A DNA stretch of 64,000 nt from positions 124,001-188,000 of the forward strand of contig BIFP01000067.1 in NCBI GenBank assembly GCA_005402585.1, given 5' to 3'. This document shows, piece by piece, positions 17,148 to 26,016 of this stretch. A program made the translations under genes and the position numbers. The stretch comes from Micromonosporaceae bacterium KJ-029. Lineage in GTDB: Bacteria; Actinomycetota; Actinomycetes; Mycobacteriales; Micromonosporaceae. The notes beneath the pieces were generated by a model, which made no database searches, was not told the origin of the DNA, and worked only from the letters and a program-made list of their open reading frames with translations. Numbering within the stretch: position 1 is the first letter of the stretch; every line of letters starts with the position of its first letter.

Positions 17148-17498
17148 GTGTTCACTCTCGCCCAGGCCCGGCACCTGGTGGCCACCCTGCACCCGCGCGT
17201 CGACGAACTGATCCGGGTCCGGGCCGACCTGGCCGAGTTGCAGGCCGACCTGGCCGCCCACGGGGTCAGCGCGCTCGGCGGCCGGCCCGAGGTCAAGGGG
17301 CTGGAGGCCCGGCTGTACGCGGTCCTCGACGAGCTGCAGCAGCACGGCATCGAGGTCAAGAGCGTGGCGCCGGTGCTGCTCGACTTCCCCGGCGAGCGGG
17401 ACGGCCGGCCGGTGCTCTGGTGCTGGCTGGAGGGCGACAGCGACGTGCGCTGGTACCACCGGGCCGACTGCGGCTTCGCCGGCCGCCGCCCGATCTGA
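17148..17498 (+). CDS. DUF2203 family protein
   Basis: A 116-residue protein of the DUF2203 family. It starts FTLAQARHLVATLHPRV, runs through a helical middle with LAELQADLAAHGVSALGG, and ends in the family's typical block LLDFPGERDGRPVLWCWLEGDSDVRWYHRADCGFAGRRPI. The function is not known; the family is small, cytoplasmic and found across actinobacteria and Deinococcus-type bacteria. GTG 17148 is preferred to GTG 17130 because of the -10 box placed six bases before it. The 287 bases after the gene, up to proX, hold only the terminator at 17722-17773. Confidence 0.85.
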   Translation: MFTLAQARHLVATLHPRVDELIRVRADLAELQADLAAHGVSALGGRPEVKGLEARLYAVLDELQQHGIEVKSVAPVLLDFPGERDGRPVLWCWLEGDSDVRWYHRADCGFAGRRPI

Positions 17499-17721
17499 CC
17501 CCGCCACTGCATTACCGCACCCGACGGATCGGGCAACATCGGGCCCAACCGGTCGTGCTTCAGGCGTGCCAGCATCTCGACGATCAGCGCCGTCTGGAAG
17601 TGAGACCGGACAATCCTGTGGCAAAACAGCTCTGGTGAGGTCGTGCGGCCGTGCATGCCTCCTCGCGCGGGTCCGCTCGTTGGTCGACGGCCAGCGCGTC
17701 CGTGTCGTTGATCTGAGAAAC

Positions 17722-17773
17722 GGATCAGCCGCCGGGGACAGGGCCACGCTGGCCCGCCACCGGCGGCTGATCC
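17722..17773 (-). terminator. Nested hairpin terminator of the betaine transporter operon
   Basis: A perfect 14-bp stem (17722-17735 with 17760-17773) encloses a second stem GGGCCA/TGGCCC (17741-17746 with 17750-17755). On the minus strand it is followed by GTTTCTC. It lies just after the proX stop. Confidence 0.7.
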
Positions 17774-17785
17774 CTCAGTACCAGG

Positions 17786-18688
17786 TCAGGAGGTTGCGCC
17801 GTCCAGTGACGTAGCGTAGTCCGGGTTGGCCTTCAGCCACTCCTCGACGGCCTTCTCCTCGTCGTCCTTGTGGACGTTGAACATCAGGTCCTCGAGCGAG
17901 CCGAGCTGCTGGTCGTCCATCTTGAACTTCTTCAGCATCTCGGTGACCTCGGGGAAGTCCGCGCTGAAGCCTTGACGGGCCAGGGTGTTGATCTCCTCGG
18001 CCCCGCCGAGCGTGCCCTTCGGGTCCGCCAGGTCCTTCAGCTGGTACTTCGCGTAGGCCCAGTGCGGGTGCCACAGGGTCACCACGATCGGCTTCTGGCC
18101 CTTGACCGCGCCGTCCAGCGCGGCCAGCATGGCCGGGGTCGACGAGACCTTCAGGTCCAGCTTGCCGGTCAGGCCGTACTCCGGGATGACCTTGTCCTGT
18201 GTGGCGGCGGTCAGGCCGGCGCCGGGCTCAATGCCGATGATCTCGCCGCCGAAGGTGTCGGCATTCGCGGCCAGGTCTTCCAGCGAATCGATGCCGGTCA
18301 CGTACTCCGGGACGGCGATGCTCAGGCTGGCGTTGTCGTACCAGACGCCGATCTTCTCGATCTTTTCGCCGTACTCCTTCATGTAGTCGGCGTGGGTCTG
18401 CGGTAGCCAGCTGTCGAGGAACAGGTCGATGTCGCCCGTCGACAGGCCCTGGTAGACGATCCCCGCCTCGACGTTCTTGAGTTCGACGTCGTAGCCCTTC
18501 TCCTTTAGCAGGTTGCTCCAGAGGTAGGAGGTGGCGATGGCTTCGTCCCAGGCCATGTAACCGATGGTGATCTTCTTGTTGTCACCGGCGGAGTCGCCGG
18601 AGCCGTCACCGCAGGCGGCGACTCCGGTGAGCGCCAGGGCGGCCGTGGCCGCCAGCGCGACTCGGCGCACCAATTTGCTGCTCCACAT
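17786..18688 (-). CDS. proX: Glycine betaine/carnitine/choline-binding lipoprotein
   Basis: A 300-residue substrate-binding protein (OpuAC family) of the compatible-solute importer. The signal peptide has Arg residues, a hydrophobic stretch and the lipobox VAAC, so it is lipid-anchored outside the membrane. The mature part starts KKITIGYMAWDEAIATSYLW and shows aromatic-rich segments (WLPQTHADYM, TLWHPHWAYAKY) fitting a quaternary-amine cage. AAGGAAA lies six bases before the ATG at 18688. The ATG is the centre of a perfect 14-bp palindrome, CTCCACATGTGGAG (18681-18694), which could fold over the start codon. It is the last gene of proV-proW-proX. Confidence 0.92.
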   Translation of the reverse strand: MWSSKLVRRVALAATAALALTGVAACGDGSGDSAGDNKKITIGYMAWDEAIATSYLWSNLLKEKGYDVELKNVEAGIVYQGLSTGDIDLFLDSWLPQTHADYMKEYGEKIEKIGVWYDNASLSIAVPEYVTGIDSLEDLAANADTFGGEIIGIEPGAGLTAATQDKVIPEYGLTGKLDLKVSSTPAMLAALDGAVKGQKPIVVTLWHPHWAYAKYQLKDLADPKGTLGGAEEINTLARQGFSADFPEVTEMLKKFKMDDQQLGSLEDLMFNVHKDDEEKAVEEWLKANPDYATSLDGATS

Positions 18689-18788
18689 GTGGAGTTTCCT
18701 TCCCTCGTTGCTGTGCACCGGCGGGACTCGCGGTAGCGAGGCAGGGCGCCGGCAACGGTGACTTCCCTGCGTGGGTCAGGGCAGGCGA

Positions 18789-19676
18789 TCAAGCTTGTTG
18801 CATGGCGCGTTGCGCTTTCGCCGCCGCGGTACGCGCGCCGATCGAGTCGGTGAGGCGGTCGAGCACCACCGCCAGGATCACCACGGCGATGCCGCCCTCG
18901 AAACCCGCACCGACCTGTACCCGGGCGAGCGCCCTCGTGATCACCTCACCGAGGCCACCGGCACCGACCATCCCGGCGATGACGACCATCGACAACGCCA
19001 GCATGATGACCTGGTTGACGCCGGTCATGATGGTGGGCAGGGCCAGCGGCAGTTTGGTGCGCAGCAGGATCTTCCACGGCGAGGCACCGAACGCCTCGCC
19101 GGCCTCGACGACCTCGCGGTCGACCTGACGCAGGCCCAACTCGGTCAGGCGTACCCCGGGCGGCATGCTGAACACCACGGTGGCCAGCACGCCGGGTACG
19201 GCGCCGATGCCGAAGAAGAAGATGGCCGGGATCAGGTAGACGAATGCGGGCATTGTCTGCATCAGGTCCAGCACCGGCCGGACGATGGCCGAGGCGCGGC
19301 GGTTCTCCGCGATGAAGATGCCCACCGGTATGGCGAGCAGCAGGGCGAGTCCGCTGGCCACCAGGACCAGCGCCAGCGTACTCATGGTCTGGTCCCAGAT
19401 CGGCATCCCGGCCACCAGGCCGAGTCCGAGCGCGGTGCCCAGGCCGAACTTCCAGCCCCGCAGCCACCAGCCGAGGCCGGCGAAGATCAGCACCACGACG
19501 ATCGCCGGGGGCGCGGTCAGCAGGTCCACCAGCGGTTCGACCAGCGAGTCGACGGCGGCGGCGATGCCGTCGAAGACGGCGGAGAGGTGCTCCCTCGACC
19601 AGTCGACGCCAGCTTTGAACGCGTCGCCGATCCGGACGTACGGCAGTAGGTCGTTGAGACCGTCGGCGCTGTTCAT
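18789..19676 (-). CDS. proW: Glycine betaine/proline ABC transporter permease
   Basis: A 295-residue inner-membrane permease. A short N-terminal amphipathic region (DWSREHLSAVFDGIAAAVDSLV) precedes about six transmembrane helices, including LLTAPPAIVVVLIFAGLGWW and MSTLALVLVASGLALLLAIPVG. The coupling loop EAGEAFGASPWKILLRTKLPLALPTIMTGVNQ is the EAA motif that contacts the ATPase. The ATG at 19676 overlaps the proV stop codon as ATGA, so translation is coupled. About 100 bases separate it from proX downstream, with no promoter that I can recognise. Confidence 0.92.
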   Translation of the reverse strand: MNSADGLNDLLPYVRIGDAFKAGVDWSREHLSAVFDGIAAAVDSLVEPLVDLLTAPPAIVVVLIFAGLGWWLRGWKFGLGTALGLGLVAGMPIWDQTMSTLALVLVASGLALLLAIPVGIFIAENRRASAIVRPVLDLMQTMPAFVYLIPAIFFFGIGAVPGVLATVVFSMPPGVRLTELGLRQVDREVVEAGEAFGASPWKILLRTKLPLALPTIMTGVNQVIMLALSMVVIAGMVGAGGLGEVITRALARVQVGAGFEGGIAVVILAVVLDRLTDSIGARTAAAKAQRAMQQA

Positions 19677-21049
19677 GCGGGCTCTCCCGTCAGGCGGGCC
19701 GGTGGTTCGGCGGCCACCTGGGCCGGTACCTCCCTTGTGGCGGCGCCGCTGCCGGCGGGCGCTGTGCGGGCCGTCTCGGTGGCTGGCGACGGATCGGTGG
19801 CCGGGACGGCCGCACCGGGTGCGGTCGTGTCGTCGGTGGCGTCGGCGCTCATGCTGCCCAGGGCGCTGAGAAGCGTGACGCGCGGTATCACCCCGGCGAG
19901 CCGCCCGGCGGCGTCGATCACGGCGACCGGGGCCGGACTCTCCGCGCAGGCGGCGAAGATGTCGGCCACGGGCGTGTCGTCGGCGACCGTGCGGGCGTAA
20001 CCGGTCGACACGATCTCCTGGAGGTTCTGTTTCCCGTCCCGGACGGCCCGCGCGGCCTCGTCGGCGGTCACCGTGCCGAGGAACCGCTTGTCGCGTCCCG
20101 TGACGTAGACGGCCGAGGTCTGGGTATCGCGCAGCACCCGGCTGGCCACCCGGGGCCCGGAGTTCACGTCGACGACGCCGAGCGGCCGCTCCATGACCGA
20201 CGACGCGGTGAGGATCCTGGTGCGGTCGACGTCGGCGACGAACTGGGCGACGTAGTCGTTGGACGGATCGGTGAGGATCTCCTCGGCGGTGCCGATCTGG
20301 ACGATTCGGCCGTCGCGCATGACCGCGATGCGGTCGCCGAGCCGCATCGCCTCGTTGAGGTCGTGCGTGATGAACACGATCGTCTTGCCGAGTTCGGCCT
20401 GCAGTTCCAGCAGTTGGTCCTGGACCTCGCGGCGGATGAGCGGATCCAGCGCGGAAAATGCCTCGTCCATGAGCATGATGTCGGTGCCCGCTGCGAGGGC
20501 GCGGGCCAGGCCGACCCGCTGGCGCATGCCTCCGGAGAGCTCCTGCGGCAGCTTGTCCGCCCAACCGTCCAGGCCGACCATCCGCAGTGCCTGCTGCGCC
20601 CGCTCGCGGCGCTCGGCGCGCGGCCGGCCCGCCACCTCCAGCGCGTAGCCGGCGTTGTCCAGGACCGATCGGTGCGGCAGGAGCGCGAAGTGCTGGAACA
20701 CCATGCTGATCTTCTCGCGGCGCAGCCTGCGCAGCGCCGCCGGCTTGAGCTTGGTGATGTCGACTCCGTCGACTTCCACAGTGCCGTGAGTGGGTGTCAG
20801 CAGGCCGTTGAGCATCCGGATCAGGGTGGACTTGCCCGAACCGGACAGGCCCATGACCACGAAGATCTCGCCGCGTCTGACCTCGAAGTTCGCGTCGATG
20901 ACCGCAGCCGTGACCGGTAGCCCTGCCAGCTTCTCGTCTCGGTGCGCGCCGTCTCTGAGGAGTTCCACCGCCTTGTCGGCGCGGTTCCCGTAGACCTTGT
21001 ACAGCGACTTGACTGTGAGTGCGGACACGGTCTCCATTCCAAGGGGCAT
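19673..21049 (-). CDS. proV: Glycine betaine/proline ABC transporter ATP-binding protein with CBS domains
   Basis: A 458-residue ATPase of the ProV/OpuAA type. Walker A is GLSGSGKST, the Q-loop FQHFALLPHRSV, the signature ELSGGMRQRVGLARAL, Walker B IMLMDEAFSALDP, and the switch His lies in VFITHDLNEAM. Two C-terminal CBS repeats follow, which in this family sense ionic strength or bind nucleotides, then a low-complexity Ala/Pro/Thr tail. The ATG at 21049 is kept, but ATG 21037 is also possible; neither has a clear ribosome-binding site. It is the first gene of the operon. A weak promoter candidate (TTGCCG at 21187-21182, TAGGGT at 21162-21157, minus strand) lies about 110 bases upstream. Confidence 0.92.
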   Translation of the reverse strand: MPLGMETVSALTVKSLYKVYGNRADKAVELLRDGAHRDEKLAGLPVTAAVIDANFEVRRGEIFVVMGLSGSGKSTLIRMLNGLLTPTHGTVEVDGVDITKLKPAALRRLRREKISMVFQHFALLPHRSVLDNAGYALEVAGRPRAERRERAQQALRMVGLDGWADKLPQELSGGMRQRVGLARALAAGTDIMLMDEAFSALDPLIRREVQDQLLELQAELGKTIVFITHDLNEAMRLGDRIAVMRDGRIVQIGTAEEILTDPSNDYVAQFVADVDRTRILTASSVMERPLGVVDVNSGPRVASRVLRDTQTSAVYVTGRDKRFLGTVTADEAARAVRDGKQNLQEIVSTGYARTVADDTPVADIFAACAESPAPVAVIDAAGRLAGVIPRVTLLSALGSMSADATDDTTAPGAAVPATDPSPATETARTAPAGSGAATREVPAQVAAEPPARLTGEPA

Positions 21050-21807
21050 ACGGTACGACGGCCATTTCAGGCGACGTACGCAGTCGCGTATCTACCGGCT
21101 ATCTCTCGTGTCGTCGGGCTGCCGGATTCAGGACAGTCCCAGGTGGGTGGGGCTCGACCCTACCCGACGGGTGTCCGCGAACGGCAACCCTGCTTGCCGC
21201 CTCGTTGCGTGAGGCACAGCCATTGGAACACGTCGTGACGACGAGCTATTTGTGGGCAGCATTGGCCGGCAGGCGCACCATTCCGGTATGGAGAAGCGGA
21301 GAGGTGGCGGGACCTCCGACGGCAGAGAACTCCCGGCCAATCTGGTCGATAAGGATCGGGATTGATTACTTTTTGTGGCCACAACGGTGCGGTGAGTGCT
21401 CCCTTCGGCGCGGCTGCCGCGAGTCCCCCGAGTCCAGTGGTGCCGGGTTCTTCATTGGCGGAGGTCGGCGCTCCATTTATCGGTGCGGCCCGTGGGGGGT
21501 TAGTCAAACCGCCTGTCCCGTCGACGCCCAAATTCGATCGGCGTGGATATTCATGAAACCTACATGGCTCCTTCATGAAACCGAGACAGAATCTACATGG
21601 TGTCTATACGGGGGCGGCGGCGCCCGAACTTCGGTGGCCGACATCGGAAACCGGAGATCGATAGATCTCGACCCTGATTCCTCGTAAATCTGACGCTGGT
21701 CGATTACCGGCAGTAATTCAGCATCGCTGATGGTGGATGTCCGGCTGGTTGGGTGTGGCGTCGTGGTGGCAGCGGCGCTGACCGCGCACCTGGTGTTCGC
21801 GATGCAC
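21050..21807. other. Gene-poor stretch with lower GC and several palindromes
   Basis: About 760 bases between proV and the GNAT locus. Reading frames here have poor start sites and no recognisable domain on either strand. Base composition from about 21230 to 21720 is visibly richer in A and T than the surroundings. It contains perfect palindromes TTGTGGCCACAA (21373-21384) and TTCATGAA twice (21550-21557, 21572-21579). The first 110 bases are the likely upstream region of proV. The rest may be a regulatory region or the remains of a lost gene. Confidence 0.5.
21550..21600. promoter_or_regulatory. Paired operator-like repeats
   Basis: TCATGAAACC occurs at 21551-21560 and 21573-21582, exactly 22 bases apart, and TACATGG at 21561-21567 and 21594-21600. 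Both TCATGAAACC copies extend to the palindrome TTCATGAA. Two sites on the same helix face suggest cooperative binding of a regulator. Confidence 0.35.
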
Positions 21808-21813
21808 TACCGT
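21808..21813 (+). promoter_or_regulatory. -10 box (TACCGT) before the 37-residue ORF
   Basis: TACCGT, seven bases, then the GTG at 21821. It fits the leaderless pattern seen at other genes in the window. Confidence 0.4.
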
Positions 21814-21820
21814 TGCCCTG

Positions 21821-21934
21821 GTGAGCAACGTGCTACGAGCGACCGGGAACGACACGTGGCGGGACAGCGTCCTGCGTATCCTGCGCCGGAACCTGGCGGA
21901 CGTCGAGTTCGTCGCGTTCGTGGTTGGGCGCTGA
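21821..21934 (+). CDS. 37-residue ORF coupled to the GNAT gene
   Basis: A short reading frame that opens MSNVLRATGNDTWRDSVLRI and continues with a mixed basic and hydrophobic segment ending VEFVAFVVGR. Its stop TGA shares its A with the ATG of the acetyltransferase (TGATG), so the two are probably translated together. A -10 box sits seven bases before the GTG, and no other start with a ribosome-binding site explains expression of the downstream gene. It could be a leader ORF, a small protein, or the end of a decayed larger gene. No family is recognised. Confidence 0.5.
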   Translation: MSNVLRATGNDTWRDSVLRILRRNLADVEFVAFVVGR

Positions 21935-22506
21935 TGTTCGCCGCGTCGTTGACCGCCGATGCGCAGTTGCGCCCACTGAACCCGTGGCACGCCGAGGAGT
22001 TCCTGGCCAACCTGGACCGGGCCCGGGAGCACATCTCGCCCTGGGTGTCGCCGTCCTTCGTGGCCACCGACCTCGCCGGGGCGCGGCACGTGCTCCAGCG
22101 TTACGCCGACCGGTGGGCCCGCGACGACGGCGGCATCTGGGGCATCTGGTGCGACGGCAGGCTGGTCGGCGGGGTGCTGCTCGTGTCGCTCAACGCCGCG
22201 ACCGGAGTCTGCGAGGCGGGCTGCTGGCTGGAGCCGACCGCCGAGGGGCGTGGTCTGGTGACTCGCGCGGTCACCCGGATCATCGACTGGGCGCTGGTCG
22301 AGCGCGGCCTGCACCGGGTCGAGTGGCGGACCAACGCCGGCAACGTACGCAGCATCGCGGTGGCCCGCCGGCTCGGCATGCGCCGCGACGGCGTACTGCG
22401 TGAGGTGCTCGCCGGACCGGACGGCCGGATCGACCTGGAGGTCTGGTCGGTGCTGGCCCCCGAGTGGCGCGCCCGGCGCGGTGGCGCCACGGTCGGTGAG
22501 GGCTGA
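21934..22506 (+). CDS. GNAT N-acetyltransferase, RimJ/RimL type
   Basis: A 190-residue acetyltransferase. The N-terminal strand and helix (LRPLNPWHAEEFLANLDRAREHISPWV) fit the RimJ/RimL group, which acetylates protein N-termini or small amines with acetyl-CoA. The acetyl-CoA site is the segment WLEPTAEGRGLVTRAVTRIIDWAL, and the typical late motif NAGNVRSIAVARRLGMRRDGVLRE follows. The start at ATG 21934 overlaps the stop of the 37-residue ORF; no strong ribosome-binding site lies before it, in keeping with coupling. An in-frame start further upstream at 21730 would add a segment unlike the family. The substrate is unknown. Confidence 0.85.
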   Translation: MFAASLTADAQLRPLNPWHAEEFLANLDRAREHISPWVSPSFVATDLAGARHVLQRYADRWARDDGGIWGIWCDGRLVGGVLLVSLNAATGVCEAGCWLEPTAEGRGLVTRAVTRIIDWALVERGLHRVEWRTNAGNVRSIAVARRLGMRRDGVLREVLAGPDGRIDLEVWSVLAPEWRARRGGATVGEG

Positions 22507-22524
22507 CCCGAAGCGCCAGATCCG

Positions 22525-22923
22525 CTAGCCGGCTGCGGCGAGGGCGGTACGCAGTCGGTCGGCGCCGGCGGGCAACTCCTGCTCCCAGTTCGCGGGGTCG
22601 GCGGAGTAGATGACGCCGTACGCCGGGGTTTCCGGCTGGAAGCGCCAGCTGTCGGCGAGCGTGCCGGCGTCCACGGTGTCGTAGCCGATCCGGTCGAGGA
22701 ACGCGGCGACGTTGGTCTTGGCGTCCGCGTCGTTACCGGCGATCGGCAGCGCGCTGCGGTCGGCCGCGCCGGTGGGCCGGGCCAGGGCGGGCAGGTGCCG
22801 GAAGTAGATGTTGTTGAACGCCTTCACCACCCGTGCCTCGGGCAGGTGGCGTTGCAGCAGTTCGCTGCTGGTGGCGCTGCCCGAGTCCAGCTCGGGGAAC
22901 CGCCCGCGACCCCTCGGCCCGCC
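22525..22923 (-). pseudogene. Truncated NADPH-dependent F420 reductase-type oxidoreductase
   Basis: About 130 residues matching the C-terminal part of the NADP/F420 oxidoreductase family: SSELLQRHLPEARVVKAFNNIYFRHL, then LPIAGNDADAKTNVAAFLDRIGYDTVDAG and WRFQPETPAYGV. The N-terminal Rossmann domain with its GxGxxG loop is missing; at the point where it should continue, the reading runs into the palindromic repeat at 22923-22992 and then into sequence unlike the family. No start codon with a ribosome-binding site is present. It is most simply a decayed remnant left after loss or interruption of its 5' half. Confidence 0.75.
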
Positions 22924-22992
22924 GATCATGGACTTGTGGTGCCTCACAAAAGGTTCGTATACCCCAAGTCGCCCACCACAACTCCATGATCG
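22923..22992. repeat. Dispersed-type palindrome at a gene truncation point
   Basis: Left arm GATCATGGACTTGTGGTG (22924-22941) and right arm CACCACAACTCCATGATC (22974-22991) are complementary except for one base; one further base pairs outside. The 32-base centre is unique. It resembles the small palindromes common between Micromonospora genes. Confidence 0.75.
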
Positions 22993-23008
22993 CGGGGTGA
23001 GGTGGGAG

Positions 23009-23494
23009 TCAGGGGAGGAGTTTTTCGAGGGAGGTCCGGAGGGTGGGGTCGTCGGGGGTGACCGTCGGGGCGAAGCGGGCGGCGACGGTGCCATCGGGGG
23101 CGACCAGGAACTTCTCGAAGTTCCAGCGGATGTCGCCGGTGTGGCCCTCGGCGTCGGGAGTCTCCACCAGGGCCGCGTAGAGCGGGTGCCGTTCGGGGCC
23201 GTTGACCTCGACCTTCTCCGTGAGCGGGAAGGTCACCCCGTAGTTGACCTGGCAGAAGTCGCTGATCTCCGCGGCGCTGCCGGGCTCCTGGCCGGCGAAC
23301 TGGTTGCACGGTACGCCGAGCACCACCAGCCCACGGTCGGCGTACTCCTCGTGCAGTGCCTGGAGGCCGGCGTACTGCGGGGTGAGTCCACAGCGGGACG
23401 CGACGTTGACCACCAGCAGGGCGCGTCCGCGGTACTGCGCGAGATCGGCCGGGCCGCCGGTGAGCGCGCCGATCGGGGTGTCGAAGACGGTCAT
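23009..23494 (-). CDS. Glutathione peroxidase family protein (Cys type)
   Basis: A 161-residue thiol peroxidase with a thioredoxin fold. NVASRCGLTPQY carries the peroxidatic Cys35 (Cys rather than selenocysteine); VLGVPCNQFAGQEPG contains the conserved Gln and a second Cys that can resolve the disulfide; WNFEKFLV holds the catalytic Trp and Asn. Bacterial members usually take electrons from thioredoxin rather than glutathione, and actinomycetes lack glutathione, so mycothiol or thioredoxin is the likely partner. The ATG at 23494 has no ribosome-binding site but TAGCCT lies six bases upstream, so the message is probably leaderless. It diverges from the chitinase. Confidence 0.92.
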   Translation of the reverse strand: MTVFDTPIGALTGGPADLAQYRGRALLVVNVASRCGLTPQYAGLQALHEEYADRGLVVLGVPCNQFAGQEPGSAAEISDFCQVNYGVTFPLTEKVEVNGPERHPLYAALVETPDAEGHTGDIRWNFEKFLVAPDGTVAARFAPTVTPDDPTLRTSLEKLLP

Positions 23495-23500
23495 CCCGCG

Positions 23501-23506
23501 AGGCTA
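23501..23506 (-). promoter_or_regulatory. -10 box of a leaderless transcript (TAGCCT)
   Basis: On the minus strand TAGCCT, six bases, then the ATG at 23494. The same hexamer and spacing occur before the SRPBCC gene at 591. Confidence 0.55.
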
Positions 23507-23594
23507 CCGCCAGGTGCGCCGTACGGCGGCGTGGCGCCGCGACACCCCGTACGCGGCGGTTTCGCCTCGGCAGGGAAATCGAAACATGCACATC

Positions 23595-23623
23595 TTGACG
23601 AAGTGGTGGCGTGTGAGTAGCGT
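23595..23623 (+). promoter_or_regulatory. Chitinase promoter
   Basis: TTGACG (23595-23600), a 17-base spacer and TAGCGT (23618-23623). This is the best sigma-70-type promoter in the window. Transcription would start near 23630. Confidence 0.7.
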
Positions 23624-23637
23624 CTCCTCAACATTTT

Positions 23638-23648
23638 GGAAAGTTTCC
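23638..23648. promoter_or_regulatory. Operator-like palindrome in the chitinase leader
   Basis: GGAAA-G-TTTCC, a perfect palindrome placed about 8-18 bases after the predicted transcription start, flanked by T-rich sequence and CTAAC. A repressor bound here would block transcription. Confidence 0.5.
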
Positions 23649-23668
23649 TAACTGTTTGGAGACGCCAC

Positions 23669-25288
<1,620 letters not shown>

Positions 25289-25314
25289 GCCGACGGCCGA
25301 CGCATCACCCACAC

Positions 25315-25347
25315 GACGGGGAGGGGCCGCACCGGCCCCTCCCCGTC
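25315..25347 (+). terminator. Hairpin terminator after the chitinase
   Basis: A perfect 15-bp stem, GACGGGGAGGGGCCG with its complement (25315-25329, 25333-25347), around CAC. There is no T-run. Confidence 0.65.
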
Positions 25348-25357
25348 CGGCGCGCGA

Positions 25358-25378
25358 CAAGGAAGGGGCCCTTCCTTG
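25358..25378. repeat. GGGGCCC palindrome, half-copy of the 54-bp family
   Basis: A perfect 21-bp palindrome centred on AAGGAAGGGGCCCTTCCTT. It matches one of the two palindromes in the 54-bp elements at 50107-50160 and 61576-61629. Confidence 0.7.
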
Positions 25379-25446
25379 CATCGACGGGTGGGTGTGACAG
25401 ACTCGCCGCTCGAACGTGTCTCGACGTCCGCCGCGGGGAGGTAGCG

Positions 25447-25929
25447 ATGCGGGTGACGTACCGGCGCCGGGCCGCCACCGTCGTCCTGCTCACGACCGTG
25501 TCGTTCGCCCTGTTCGGGTGCGGGCTCATCGGCGGGGAGGACGAGGCGGAGAAGCCCGGTCGGGCTCCGGCCGAGGAGGCTACGGCGAAGTCCCGGGAAC
25601 GGGTGCAGGCGTACCTCGACGCGGTAGCGGCCAAGGACGTGGCGGCCGGGCGCAGCCAGCTCTGCGCGGTGCTGCACGAGGCGTTCGACGAGGCCGCCAC
25701 CGGGCCGAACGGTGACTTCGCCGACCATTTCGACGTGCCGCGGACCGAGATCACCGACATCCGGTCGGGTCCGGCCGGGCAGGAGGTCAGCACCTCGATC
25801 GCGGTGACCGCGGGTGGCAAGAAGCTCACCCGCAAGCTGCTGTTCACGGTCACCCGGGACGGGGTCGACTGGTGCATCTCGGACGAGCGGCCCGGCGGGA
25901 ACACTCCCGCCCCCACCCCGACGCCCTGA
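25447..25929 (+). CDS. Small lipoprotein of unknown function
   Basis: A 160-residue protein with a basic start (MRVTYRRRAATV), a hydrophobic segment and the lipobox LFGC, so it is probably a lipoprotein on the outer face of the membrane. The mature part has a helical KSRERVQAYLDAVAAKDVAAGRSQLCAVLHEAF segment followed by a sheet-like part ending DGVDWCISDERP, which resembles the NTF2-like (DUF4878-type) fold in which a single small domain binds ligands. Two Cys in the domain could form a disulfide. GGGGAGG lies upstream of the ATG. No partner genes give a clue to its role. Confidence 0.78.
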   Translation: MRVTYRRRAATVVLLTTVSFALFGCGLIGGEDEAEKPGRAPAEEATAKSRERVQAYLDAVAAKDVAAGRSQLCAVLHEAFDEAATGPNGDFADHFDVPRTEITDIRSGPAGQEVSTSIAVTAGGKKLTRKLLFTVTRDGVDWCISDERPGGNTPAPTPTP

Positions 25930-26003
25930 CCTGCGCCGCCGTCGGTCGTCGTCCATCTGCCGGAACCGGGCCCCTCGCTGGTCGGTCGCCCCGCCGGTCG
26001 CCG

Positions 26004-26009
26004 TACGCT
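26004..26009 (+). promoter_or_regulatory. -10 box of a leaderless transcript (TACGCT)
   Basis: TACGCT, seven bases, then the ATG at 26017; no Shine-Dalgarno sequence is visible. Confidence 0.45.
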
Positions 26010-26016
26010 GAATGTC

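Noticed and set aside
21050..21260. A ydaO-type or other riboswitch before the betaine transporter
   Set aside because: The conserved GGGTGAATCC-type core is not present and no multi-stem fold is obvious.
21160..21576. A 138-codon open frame on the minus strand in the gene-poor stretch
   Set aside because: It has no ribosome-binding site and no recognisable domain, and overlaps the palindromes and the expected proV upstream region.
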